From Spodoptera frugiperda (Eukaryota; Arthropoda; Insecta; Lepidoptera; Noctuidae), in the NCBI RefSeq assembly GCF_023101765.2, contig NC_064238.1:6322001-6386000 (forward strand): a stretch of DNA of 64,000 nt. The letters run 5' to 3'. A program made the translations under genes and the position numbers. The notes under the pieces were generated by a model. That model ran no database searches. It was given only the letters and a program-made list of their open reading frames with translations, and was not told where the DNA came from. Positions 52,601 through 64,000 of this stretch are shown here, one piece after another; position 1 is the first letter of the stretch, and each line of letters begins with the position of its first letter.

Positions 52601-54598
52601 TTAAGCTTAAAAGAAAACCTTTGTAGACAAACTTTATCGCGGATTAACAAGCGGAATTGTTTAAAAAAACGCCCCGAAAAATTACGTTCTTAATTTTTTT
52701 TACAGAAACCAAATCCCTTTTGGGAGATCAGAATTACAAAAGGACACACCCAGACTCAGGATACCTTAATATCTAGGTACCAAAGAGTAAGTACTTGAGT
52801 ACCGTACTAAAATAGATAAATCGATATCAGGTAAATCTAGATACGTCTTTGATTCCAGACATTTAAGTTTAATATTGAACTAGCTTGTTATTTTAGTATG
52901 AAAGGGCCTACGCATTCCGTTTAAGGATTAGCTAGAAGAGTGTTTATTTAAAACTTAAAAAGATTTTTCATTTTAGCGAATAAATGACATTTACAGTTTA
53001 GTGTGATCTAAGTAAAACATTTAAAAACAAACGATTGACTCATTAGTCTCGTAACCATGACGACTAAGCAACAGGTCTTTTGTTTTATTTCCCACAATTT
53101 TAGATTTCTGATCAATGTATAAGTTATTACAACAAGCGATAATTACCCTTATTACACAGCCCTAATAATAAATTACGAATCAAGCATATTTCAGTTAAAA
53201 TATCTATAGCTTTAATATCACCAGTACCTTCGCAAATCGTATCCAAAATCAAGATATACCTTATCACCTATCTACATCAAAAACGGAACAAACTCAACAG
53301 AATACAAGCTCAAGCATTTCAAAGGAAACCGATTCCAAAACATCTTAGAATAGAGCACAAAAACTTGATAAACATCTATATAGGAGAAACATTAAAGGAT
53401 AGGTTTAAATAAACTTTACTACAGTGAGGTCAAAAAGATAACGCTATCGTTGTCTTTATGTAATATGTAAGGTAAAATAAACCTAAAGGTAATATCTAAA
53501 GCCGCAATAAAATGAACCTTTATGATAATATTGTACGCCATGTTAGGTAAATACAGTCGTGTATGCCGCGGAAATATGAAACTACGTAGAACTAACTCAA
53601 GATTTAGTATTGGTTGTACAGTGTACCTGTTTGTGTGCTAAACTACCTTACTGAGCTTCCAACTTGTATTATGTTGTAGCTCAAAACTAATGTGCTTAGT
53701 TCATGTGCTATTTATTTATATAAAGCCCGTTATTAGATTATTATATGCTTATGCTTTACAAGTAGATATTACAAGACCATATCATTATTAGTTCGCAAAC
53801 TAATTCCATAATTTGTCGATAATAGATAGGTTGTAACTTAAAGAAGTAATACACGTATAAATAGTACTGAAGCAACGTAATCCAGTTCAGACATGAATAA
53901 TTGAACATGTCTAGACTTCATAAATTTGGTACCTATCATGATGTAGAGATGGACAGATCATATCGTCGGATACAGGTTGATTTATAAATAAGTACACCTA
54001 TGTTTTACTTGTAACTACTAAACCAACCAGGTAATGCAAATGATACTTACAAATGTACATATATCTACTGAAATGACCTATTTCTAGTATTATACAAATA
54101 CAATATTTTATACCCAAAACAAATGTGTTTGTATAACCTTTTTTATACGTATATTAATGTACGTAAACTGTGTCCAGTGTAAATATGCAACATAAAATTC
54201 AAATCAATACAAAGCTTAGACCAACGACTAGCATTTATTCTCATCGAAGCGACACACGAATTTTCGTCATAAGCTCCATCTAGTAAGCCTTTATCAGTTT
54301 TAGCTATTCAAAAATCACCTTTATTGTCCTAGTAATAAAGTGCTATGAGTCGTTACACACGTGAATCGTTTCACAAGGGTTATTATCGTGACTGAAGCTT
54401 TGTTAATCCTTTCTATTGAGTAGCAATCGATACGTAGGATTCGTGCATGACAATGTAATATAGGGCTTTAAAAATGTTTTGAAAAATAGGATTTGAACAC
54501 CTGAGCTTAGGCTACCCAGTAACTAATTAGTTGAAATTCTAACGTTAACGTTCAATTATTGTTAAATGTAATAAGTTTAAACATTATTAGTTTCATTG

Positions 54599-54842
54599 CA
54601 ACGTCACGCTTCATATCCCCGAAGAGGTAGGCAGAGGCGCACCTGCACATTACGGTAACACACGTAAAGCCACTGTACTTAAAGCTACTACACTTTTCAC
54701 CATTTGTGTTATAAGTCCAATGTATTATAGGGTGAGCCTATTGTCATATACTGGGCACAATTCTAGACTCCGTGCTATTACTGAAAAATTTTCGTAAAAC
54801 CAAAAAAACCCGAGCAATTGTTTGAATCTAACCAGAGACTAG
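54599..54842 (-). mobile_element. Second copy of the 34.8-kb SINE family, 5' head lost
   Basis: Matches the 34793-35039 copy along its length: cgtcacgcttcatatccccg, ggcagaggcgcacctgcaca, cttttcaccatttgtgttat and cagactccgtgctattactg appear in the same order. It retains a middle segment (gggtgagcctattgtcatat, atactgggcacaattc) that copy 1 lacks, so copy 1 carries an internal deletion of about 50-60 bp. The tRNA-like head at the right is degraded or missing beyond 54842. Confidence 0.75.
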
Positions 54843-56305
54843 GTACCTACCATGATGTCATCTTTGAAAATAACTAACATGAAAATCATGTCAAAATAAA
54901 ATTAACTTTCACGAACAAAGTGTTTACAATGCCTTCTTCCATTTCTATATCATTTAATTTTGAGAATAGTACAAAAGTAGATATTTTAACCACTTTAAAT
55001 AAACTCTCTCTTACCCTCTTCCCAATTGTTTAAAATTACGTTTAACATTAAACAATATTTCACTAAAGCACGGTAATAAACTTTGCAATTCTAACTAAGT
55101 AAACCGTCTAAATACAACAAACAACTGCTTGGAGTAGGGCAAGCATAGGTCTTTGATCAACAAACTTTCCCCACTGACTTCTAAAACTTCCCATGTACTT
55201 ATCTCCAAATGTTGCAGCCAAGTCTTCCCTATGCTTCGTCCCGTGTTCGATTCCCAACCGAACTTTGTTGTCACGTTAAGTTATCTTTGCACGTGACTTG
55301 TTTGTCATTGAAGAAAATCTGTTTTAGTTTTATGATTTTCTCAAAAATTACTATATGACGTCATATCTAATTAAAAATGGTATTTGAATAAGTATAGTTT
55401 CAGTTAATTAACTGAACAATTCAAAATGTATCTAAATGCATATACATATACATGCTAAACTTTTTAGTTCAGACTGTTTTAATACTCTTGACTCAAAAAT
55501 ACATTTCTCTAAACGAAACCAAAATAAAATTACTTCAGCTACAGAAACTTGAATGTAAAAATATCAGTAAGGCAAACAGAAACTCGGCTGTGCATCTGTA
55601 TGACTTCATTAAATCCTTAGTTTGTGTCACAGACGGACGGAGCGGAGGCTGCGTTGGGTTTACGTGTAAAGTTTTCCTCATAAGCTCACCGCAGGGCGCT
55701 CCCCTATCAATTGCCGTGATCCCGTGCCCCCGCGCACCTCCCCCCCCCCCCTACACTGCCCAAGCAAGCCCCACTAATGATTCCACTTGTTAGGGCTCAG
55801 CACGGACCTTCGCCCGTGTCACTTGGTGAATAACAAATTCCTGGCTGATCCCACTTTGCCACCAGAACTTACAAACGTACGTCATAATATGAAGTTTGAG
55901 TGTCCCATTGTCAGGTTTCTGTTGCTGAAGTTGTCTTTAATTTGTCAACAAGTTTCGTCACACTTTATTTCATTTTTTAATAAGTTTGTCGCAATAGACT
56001 AAAATAATGGTTGGACATCTTAATTAGGTATTCATGAGATTGTACACATTCAAAATATGAAGTCAATAGAAGCAGATAGACCTAAAAAATACAAGTAGAT
56101 AAAACTAAACTAAAAGTTACAATATTCCAAAAACATTTTCAATTTCACTCTCACTAATAATTCTTAAGTGAAAAAGCGTTTGAACTGAACATGAATATTA
56201 AAAACACAACACATGCTCCGTAGGAACATAAATTCCAGTTTTAATCTGCCAGACTCATACTCGGCTGACATTCAATATCAGAGATTAATTACATGCAAAA
56301 CTTAC

Positions 56306-56812
<507 letters not shown>

Positions 56813-59637
56813 TACAAACTACCTCATAAGTCAAGTGAAGCAATTCAATTTTCAGTTCAGGTGACTATACGTTACATAGTATCCCTATAAAAAGGCGCAT
56901 TGTCGTGACAACATACACTTTAATCTATTTAAAGTGTTGAATATCACATAGCAATCACAAAGTTACTTTAAAGGGAAAGTTAGTATGTAACTTTCACAAT
57001 CAACTTAATGGCATCATAAGAATTGAACCCAGTAGTAGAAATATGGATTGTTTACGGTTCTGTTTATACATAAGTACTCAAACCCACTTACAACCGTACT
57101 CAGTAATAAGCAGGTACATTCGTTCATCATACTGTATAGAAAACTTTTCCCACAAAGCAAATAAAATGGCCCTGCCAAGAATGAAAAACGATTTACAATC
57201 CAAAAAGTTTAGCACTCGTTAATTCGAGATCTACCACTGCCCGCTGAAACATAAGCCCTTGCTCAAACAAAAGAAATCGACACGATATTTTATCAAAGCA
57301 GTTACAGCGTCGTGAACGGAAAAGAACAACTGTAATAAAGAGCCTACAAGTCGTTTGGTTAGCGACCCTACATAAATAGGAAGTTTGCGCCAGAGGGCGT
57401 GCGTGTTGGAGCCCTAATCCAGTGGATTGCGCCGCGGTGTCGCCCGCGTACCGCGCCTTCCAACATCATTTCTCGTATTGACTTAATTTGTACAAGCTCA
57501 GTTCTACTGGCCGGCGACAATTTAAAATACATTTTCATTGTTGCATCGAGCAAACTGAATGTAACCCTCAATTATATTGCAAGACTAAACAAACAATCAA
57601 CAGATGCTTGTATAGGTACATACCGACATATTTATGAGGAGGCTTATATCGCCAGGAAACTAGTCGCCTTCAATGGTAATAAATACAATAACGCAACACT
57701 AATCCATAATAATGTCTCTGATACGAGGAAAATGCGTGAAACTATATTTGTGGGGACTGTGCTGTGAAATTAATTGGATTATGGTAAAGGTAGTTTCACC
57801 TTGAAAGCTTTTGTGTATTGGAGATTTTATGTATCGAAGTTAAGTGCCTTCACGGTACGTTTAGTTTGTCTTGTCTAATTTAGCAAAATTAATTCAGTAC
57901 CTATTACGACAGGTGTGACCTCTGTGCATCTACAAAGAGCGTTAGTTCATTACCCTATTGGAAAAATCATGGCGACTAGTATTTTTTCATCGTATCAGTA
58001 ATTTTCCTTACACAGGTATGTGTAAAGACAGACTTTGATGCTAAATCTACGAACTCACGGAGGGTTTAAAAGTATTTCAAGTGAGTTATAAAATATGTAC
58101 TTCGTAGTAGCAAAGAGTGCAAAATATACAAAATGTAAACTATGTACCTAATGGTCTCTATAAATTAAGTATTTTCGACATTAAACTCGCCATATTTCCA
58201 TCGAACTAAACAACCCTTCTACCCACAGGAAACAACAGAAGTTATAAACAAAATTCACAACCAAAATAAGTATTTACAAATCCTCAATTATCATCAAGGA
58301 ATTATTTATTTTGTTCCCTTAACGATAAGATACTAAATCTAATGAGTTTTCGTTTAATGTAAATACGAAGTAAGCATTGTATTTAAGGCGGGCAATTGTT
58401 AAGGTTTACTGCACTCATTTCTCATTTCGTATCGGCAGAATAAACAGAGGCGGTTTCATTATAGATTCGCCGACATTCCACAGAGATACGAATTGTTTAG
58501 ACATTATTGAGATTTAATAAAAATTCTTTAGCAAAACTTTATGTCAAGAATTCATGTTTATGGTTAGTTCAAAACCTAAAATATGAAGATTAAGATGTTT
58601 TATAGTAATCTGAATGTATTTGGAATATTATTAAAGTATCAACCCTAGACAAAAGTGGGCATAAATTGTTTATGACTTTATCATACAAAGGCGTAGAGTG
58701 TAATAAATTTAATATCGCGTAGTAGAAATAAAACTACGAATTACTTTATACACCGAAACAGAGTTTCAAGTGTTCGAAAAATCACGAACTCCAAAGAAAA
58801 ACTTTACAAACAAAAAATAGAAAAGTATTTCTTAATTCAATCCGCACTTTACCTTAGTAAATACAAGAGAAGCCATTATTAGATTAGCTCTCATTACATT
58901 TCCATCTTAATTCTATTTGGCCGTGTTTACTGATTACTTTTTCTATCGTGCTATTAATTAAAGATTAATTAATGAGTCCTGTCTGCTGCGCCGTGGTTCG
59001 TCGTCTACCGCCTGATGGACCGCTCGGTTTAATATAAAGTAGGCTGTTGTTTACTCGGCTGTGTCGCAACTCACAGCGTTAATAAATACCAGCTTCCCTT
59101 CAGACAAGTCTGTTCTCTCTTTTTATTCAATATTTACTTTTATTGTGACGGGATTATTGGACTTTTTTAAATTTATTACTTTTTATTTAGAGGTTGAAAT
59201 GACGGTCTACCTAATGTTGGGAAGGAAAATGGTTCCGGGTTTATTAATTTACTTGAATTATTATGTTTTTTTGTATTTTAAAAAGAATATTTTATTGCAC
59301 ATTCTTGTTATTGAATTGTGCAAGGGAAAATAATCCTTGTAAACAAACAATTTCATAGCATCAATCATAATATTCCAATAAAATGTTGTTTGTATTGCTA
59401 TTACATTCTGTTTGAAGTATCCTTGCAGTTTATTTCTCGATACAAACTAATATCCTGTTGCAAATACATTATTTGATTTTATTGAGAATTTCATTTTAAA
59501 CCGATTGAATTTTCATGCGAATGTGTAAACATCGTTTTTCAAGTTCAATCCTTTGAATTTGAAATGGCATTAGTCTCAAAATTATTGAGTTACTCTTGCA
59601 TGGTTGCACCTTTTGTTGTACGAGTAAAATGCCTTAT

Positions 59638-60404
59638 AAAGGGGATTGACCAACTTGTATGGGACTTTGGCTATTTTTGAACAAGCACTTCAGCTAATAA
59701 TATATGTTTGATTTATTAGTTCATATCAGTAAGAATGAAGATACAAACTTAGTTTTGTATCAAGATTTATATTTAGATATTTTTTTACATTTTATTGAAA
59801 CTGGTTATGCATGAAATAAAACATTTTTTTCTATTAAATTGCATTATTAATCCGATTCATATGTAATTAAAATATGGTCAAGGAACTCGGCAGGTGGATT
59901 AATAATTTTCTAGTACCTTGCTCAGCTTAAAAACCAAATAATAGTTATTATATGTGCACATCAACCTACTGTTCTATGACCCACCATGCAGTTGCAGCAA
60001 TAATGTTTTATGGCTGTCCTGCCTTTAGTGTTATTTTCATATAATATATATATACAAAATATGTTTTCCTACTAATGTGTCTACTTTGTATTTTCCCACG
60101 CAATAAATTGGAGTTTCAACACTCACAATGCAAAAGAACAAAGCGAATAATATCTGTCATTTTGACGAAAAACACAACAGATTGACAGCAGATTGGCAGC
60201 ACTAAAGTCAAATTCAAAGCCAACTACTACAAATACTTGGTCTTATCATAACAAATACCAATATAAATCGATTTTTTTAAAGTACAAATTGATACAAAGT
60301 TATTAGCGTCAGACATTTACTAAAATATAAATAAAATTATTGGTAAATTACATTTTTGTTGAGCAGCCTGTTCAAAAATAGCCAGATTTGGACAATCTCC
60401 TTTT
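59638..60404. repeat. Inverted repeat arms (about 40-49 bp) about 680 bp apart
   Basis: The left arm (59638-59686) includes aaaggggattgaccaac and ggctatttttgaacaagc. The complement of the right arm (60365-60404) includes aaaaggagattgtccaa and ggctatttttgaacaggc. An 11-bp insertion in the left arm separates the two matching blocks. This may be a non-autonomous DNA element or two oppositely oriented repeat fragments. Confidence 0.62.
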
Positions 60405-62186
60405 GGGGATTTCAGTAAAGTGTTATTTATCAAGGATTAAATACATATAAGTTATAACAGACACCTCGATTGTTGTCTCGAATCTTCAAATTCTTCTGCC
60501 AGTAGGTATCTATAAACTTTCCGTTCAGTAGAGAAACTCTTTTAAACCACATTGATTAGAAGATATTTTTTAAACCTGACTTTACACTATCACATGAGAT
60601 AAGATTGCTTAAAAAATACTGTTCCCAAAATAAAAACCAAACGAATTCGACTTAAAACTATTCCACTATCACCTAACCGCACGGAACGCGATTGTGTAAA
60701 CAGCTAGAAACATTGGACGAGCACATTTAATACTTACTTAGTGACTGTTAAACCGAAAATTATTAAGGTCAAGTTATCTATTGCAGAGGCCAGGTGTAAA
60801 ACCCAGATAACAGTTAAACCCTTCAGGAATTTTATGTTTGGCCCTCACCTTCCTTGTTTTCACGGGCTATCAAACTGGAAGGGGCCCCCCCCCTTACCGA
60901 CCCATTTCTTCTCCCAAATTTCCAATACGTGGGTTTATTGTTTTGTTTTTTGAGAAACTTTTTACTTATACCATGCTTGTATGGGTTTTAAAACAGGGAA
61001 ATGTTGGTAAGTTTCAAATAATATAAAAAGTTTGTGTAGGTAAGCAAGTTTGAAATATATTATGTAATTGTATTATTGGATATTCAGGGGTCGTAAAAAG
61101 TATAGGTGCGTGTTGTTCTATAGGAATGGTTTTCGAATTTGTTTAATTAATAAATCTATCTTTTTTGTATTAGTTTAGTGGCAATGACTGTCACTACAAA
61201 ACACAAGATCTCAATTTTGATCACCGTGGTTTTTTTAATTTTCATATTATGTAATTCATCATACATCTTACAACAAAAACAAGGTGCATATTAAATACAT
61301 TTCCGTGTACCTCTTTGAAGATCATAATAATATAATATTAATCCTCGACAATGATATCGCACGTTTTATTTCAACAAAATGCACGTACGTTTTGCACTTG
61401 ATCGGCTTTCCCATTCATCATTTCCGGGCGATAGCAACATTAAGCCGATGACACGCGTATGATGTCCATTGGCGGAACATAATAGTAGCTAGCTAGTGGT
61501 ATTTTAAGGCAAGCTTATAAATATAGAACCTTATTTTTTAATACCAACCAAAAAATATTTTAAAATTTAATGTTTAGTTTCGTTTTGTAAGGCAAGGTAC
61601 GATTTAAGAGACAGGCTTAAAAAAACTATGTACTATTGTAAATACATGGAACCATTGTAGTATGTTCTGTAATACTCTACAGTCTACAGTCGCTGCTACA
61701 ATTCACCCCCAAGACCTAAACGATAAGACATTCCACCAACCATAACACATCACAATATTTTCATAAGCACGACCCGCTTACATAATTTCTGCATGCATTC
61801 AAAATGCTTAAACATCTTTCAGCGGAGTCAGCATGTCGTTCTATAAATAAAATATATTAGAAATAATGTTGTAACATGGATTGCGGTTCCCGTCACGTAT
61901 AAAATAAGCGTTGGACCAATGGGGAGCAAGACAAGCATGTGAATTACTGGCTGTACGAGGCTACACTATTAAAACTGCATTTTGAACTGACCTTCTTTAG
62001 TCTCACTTTGCATAGTCGTGTACAAACTTAGTAAATTAACCACCGACCAGGCCTGAGATCATAATCTTCCATGATTAACATTTAACGCCTTAAACTCATG
62101 AAGTTGTTACACTTATGACCCACTTCTGTATGCGTGGTGACAACGAAACTTTAGGGGATGTCTAGTGATAGTTTATAATGTTCTTA

Positions 62187-62440
62187 GGGGGCTTTTCCAC
62201 CAGAGTTGTGCACAGCATGGTGCGAGGATGATGATAATAATAAATGATAATAAATGATATTTATTTCTGTAAATAGGTTATAAAATAACACTTTTACACG
62301 TCAATATTTCAAATAGCTAGATGAGGCCATAATAGGTAAGCTGTGAAACCATGTGTCTGTTTCCACTGATACTAAGCTAAATAGCGGTGCGGGTAAGATG
62401 CGCTATGAACATATGCCGCATTTCTAGAACAATGTCCAAC
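62187..62440. mobile_element. Second copy of the Harbinger-like MITE, right end missing, with nested insertion
   Basis: Starts after TTA (62184-62186) with ggggcttttccaccagagtt. It then resembles the 52.2-kb copy in gctgtgaaaccatgtgtctg, then tttccactgatactaagct and ggtaagatgcgctatgaa. The segment at about 62229-62318 has no counterpart in the first copy and looks like a separate LINE tail insertion. No matching right terminal repeat was found after 62440. Confidence 0.6.
62229..62318 (-). mobile_element. LINE 3' tail nested inside the 62.2-kb MITE
   Basis: On the minus strand it reads attgacgtgtaaaagtgtta, then ttttataacctatttacaga, then aataaatatcatttatta, ending in a TAATAA/TCA-rich tail. 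This resembles the common 3' end of a lepidopteran LINE. It interrupts homology to the 371-bp MITE, so it inserted after the MITE did. Confidence 0.5.
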
Positions 62441-63481
62441 GCTGTTTATAGCAGATACGCCACTTAAAGAAATCATTTTACTTTCAAGTATCCCGTTAAT
62501 CTAATCCCACAAATAGTTTTCCCTAAAATAACCATAATTTTGTTTATTATATTTGTCTAAGCATAAATGCAACTTAAATCACTTACGTAGCAAAACGACC
62601 ACATTAAATGCTCCTGAATTCAAAACGTTTTTGCAAACATACGAAAACACATGCAACTATTCAAGGAATTTCTATACAAGACTGGGATGTTATGTAAACT
62701 ATCACTTAATAAATACTCTTGTAAATATTTGGCCTTTAATGAAAGTTTCCATGAAAAGTGCTTGGCGAGACTACTACCAAGCAGACGAGGGATTAATTAG
62801 CGTTTCTAGGAAATAGCTACACAACAGCTTCGTTACTGGTGAACATAGCTTCCACCTTAAACTGAGAAAGATTCCTAGAAATTAGTCAATGAATAGTTAA
62901 AATGATTTATTAAGGTTAGACCTAACCTATTGGGCGTGATACATAACCTCAACTAGTTTTACTCATTTCGAGAAAAAAATATGACAAAAATCCTCGAAAC
63001 TTGAAACAGTGAAAAGTTGTTCATAAGAAATTTGATGAAAACAAAAACGTATCAAACGTTGTTGTAAGTACAATAAGTTTTGCAGAAACACTTATGGCGA
63101 TCAGATTTTGAGGGAAAACACAATTTATTTGTGGACGTGATCAAAAACCTACATCAGTTAGAATCGCTTGCGTCGGATCTTGGAGTCCCAGCACGTATGG
63201 CCGGACAGGCATCAGGGCCGACCGGCCACGTGTGTGGAATCCACTGCATTCGTTGCACCTCACTCATTTTGAATCAGTCATGACAGCCGTAAAATGTGAC
63301 CTAGTTATCAATTAAGAGCTAACCTAGAAGATATTGTAAAGCAACGCAATAGATGTGCTAAACTGAAACGCGAACTAATTGGTTGTCTTTTAAAATGTCT
63401 TTCGATGACCCAAAGCCGTTCCATGTTGCATTGAGCAAGTAATGAATGATAAAAGTATCATATGACAGTCAAGTTATAAAG

Positions 63482-63583
63482 AAAAGTGGGTGTACATTGT
63501 ACACCAGCATTATGCTGTAATGTGCTCCTCTGTCCACCCCTTTGGGCATAAAGGGCGTGACGATATAATAATAATAAATAACC
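63482..63583 (+). mobile_element. Third copy of the same SINE family, 5'-truncated, plus orientation
   Basis: The reverse complement matches the 3' part of the copies at 34.8 and 54.6 kb: gtgggtgtacattgtacacc, tgtgctcctctgtccacccc, ataaagggcgtgacg. It ends in a short (ATA)n-type tail (atataataataataaa). Only about 85 bp of the body remains. The orientation is opposite to the other two copies. Confidence 0.7.
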
Positions 63584-64000
63584 GTCAATAACAGTCAAGT
63601 CAAGTCTATACATATTAACAACATAGAAAGAAGCCGAAACTAACTAATGAAACCAAAAAGTCAACTAAACCATATTTCAATAGAGTTAAATGTGCATAAT
63701 GAAATGTAAATTTATACCAATTGATACATATTGTGTTATATACCAGGTGTATATAACAATGTTTCCTATGTAAATCATGTGGAGCTTCACAGTTGACTGA
63801 ATACGCGAATTAACTAGGCACAGGGGTACGTGACGTGTATTGTGTCAGCAGACAGATGGAAGCCGATACACAATTAGGAGTTAATTAATTTATGACACAC
63901 CTATAATTAGATGGCCAATAACATTACTCCGGCTTACCGCGGCTTTACGTGCGCGCTGTAAATTATAACAGCCTTGATTGTTGATACTGTTCATGTATGC

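Larger units (their letters stand above)
36161..56305 (-). other. Long intron A-B (about 20 kb)
   Basis: Runs from the consensus donor after exon A (gtaagtttt) to the acceptor before exon B (tttgtttcag). It is mostly AT-rich and gene-free in both orientations; the open frames here are short and look like chance. Features recorded separately are a candidate exon end at 44.4 kb, a 39-bp tandem duplication at 47.66 kb, a LINE tail at 51.95 kb, a Harbinger-like MITE at 52.23-52.60 kb and a SINE fragment at 54.6 kb. GC-rich patches near 40.2, 41.0, 44.6 and 55.7 kb stand out from the background. Confidence 0.55.

Noticed and set aside
55195..55275. tRNA-like B box (gtgttcgattccca)
   Set aside because: No A box at the right distance and no cloverleaf. 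It may be a decayed SINE fragment, but that is not supportable.

Overview
This is AT-rich animal nuclear DNA, almost certainly from a moth or butterfly (Lepidoptera), possibly a noctuoid moth. The evidence is the spliceosomal intron signals, the absence of long open frames over nearly all of the 64 kb, and several interspersed repeats of lepidopteran type. These include a tRNA-derived SINE with an intact B box, a second SINE family in three copies, LINE 3' tails, and TIR-bearing miniature elements. Nothing bacterial, viral or CRISPR-like was seen.

The only protein-coding content I can support is part of one gene on the minus strand. Four exons were reconstructed by joining GT-AG splice sites to open frames: A (56561-56306, coding from an ATG at 56543), B (36160-36023), C (35809-35699) and D (33475-33314). 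Every junction is phase 1, and B, C and D are each a multiple of three long (138, 111 and 162 nt). The chain reads without a stop for 216 codons. The exons are far richer in GC than their surroundings and encode a hydrophilic, low-complexity segment rich in Ser, Pro, Arg and Glu, with no membrane segment. An APPEVPPRGP motif in exon D resembles the proline-rich motif in the cytoplasmic N-terminus of insect teneurins (Ten-m/Ten-a). That identification is tentative, and no gene symbol is assigned.

Layout, left to right: 1-33313 is noncoding, probably the long intron after exon D. It holds two related tail-sharing repeats at 9.47-10.54 kb, a LINE-type fragment at 11.4 kb, three MITEs of one family (3.4, 13.6 and 27.9 kb) and a diverged duplicated GC-rich module at 30.05-31.6 kb. 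Positions 33314-36160 carry exons D, C and B, with a SINE bounded by target-site duplications in the C-D intron. Positions 36161-56305 are a roughly 20-kb intron with a 39-bp tandem duplication, a Harbinger-like MITE (52230-52600) and SINE and LINE fragments. Exon A sits at 56.3-56.56 kb, with a tRNA-SINE only a few tens of bases upstream of its likely acceptor. Positions 56.8-64 kb are noncoding, with a 700-bp-scale inverted repeat, a second Harbinger-like MITE carrying a nested LINE tail, and a third SINE copy.

The best leads for follow-up are the phase-1 cassette-like exon chain (including the B/C similarity), the duplicated GC-rich module at 30-31.6 kb, and the isolated consensus donor site at 44.4 kb inside the 20-kb intron. 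I found no convincing new system beyond these.
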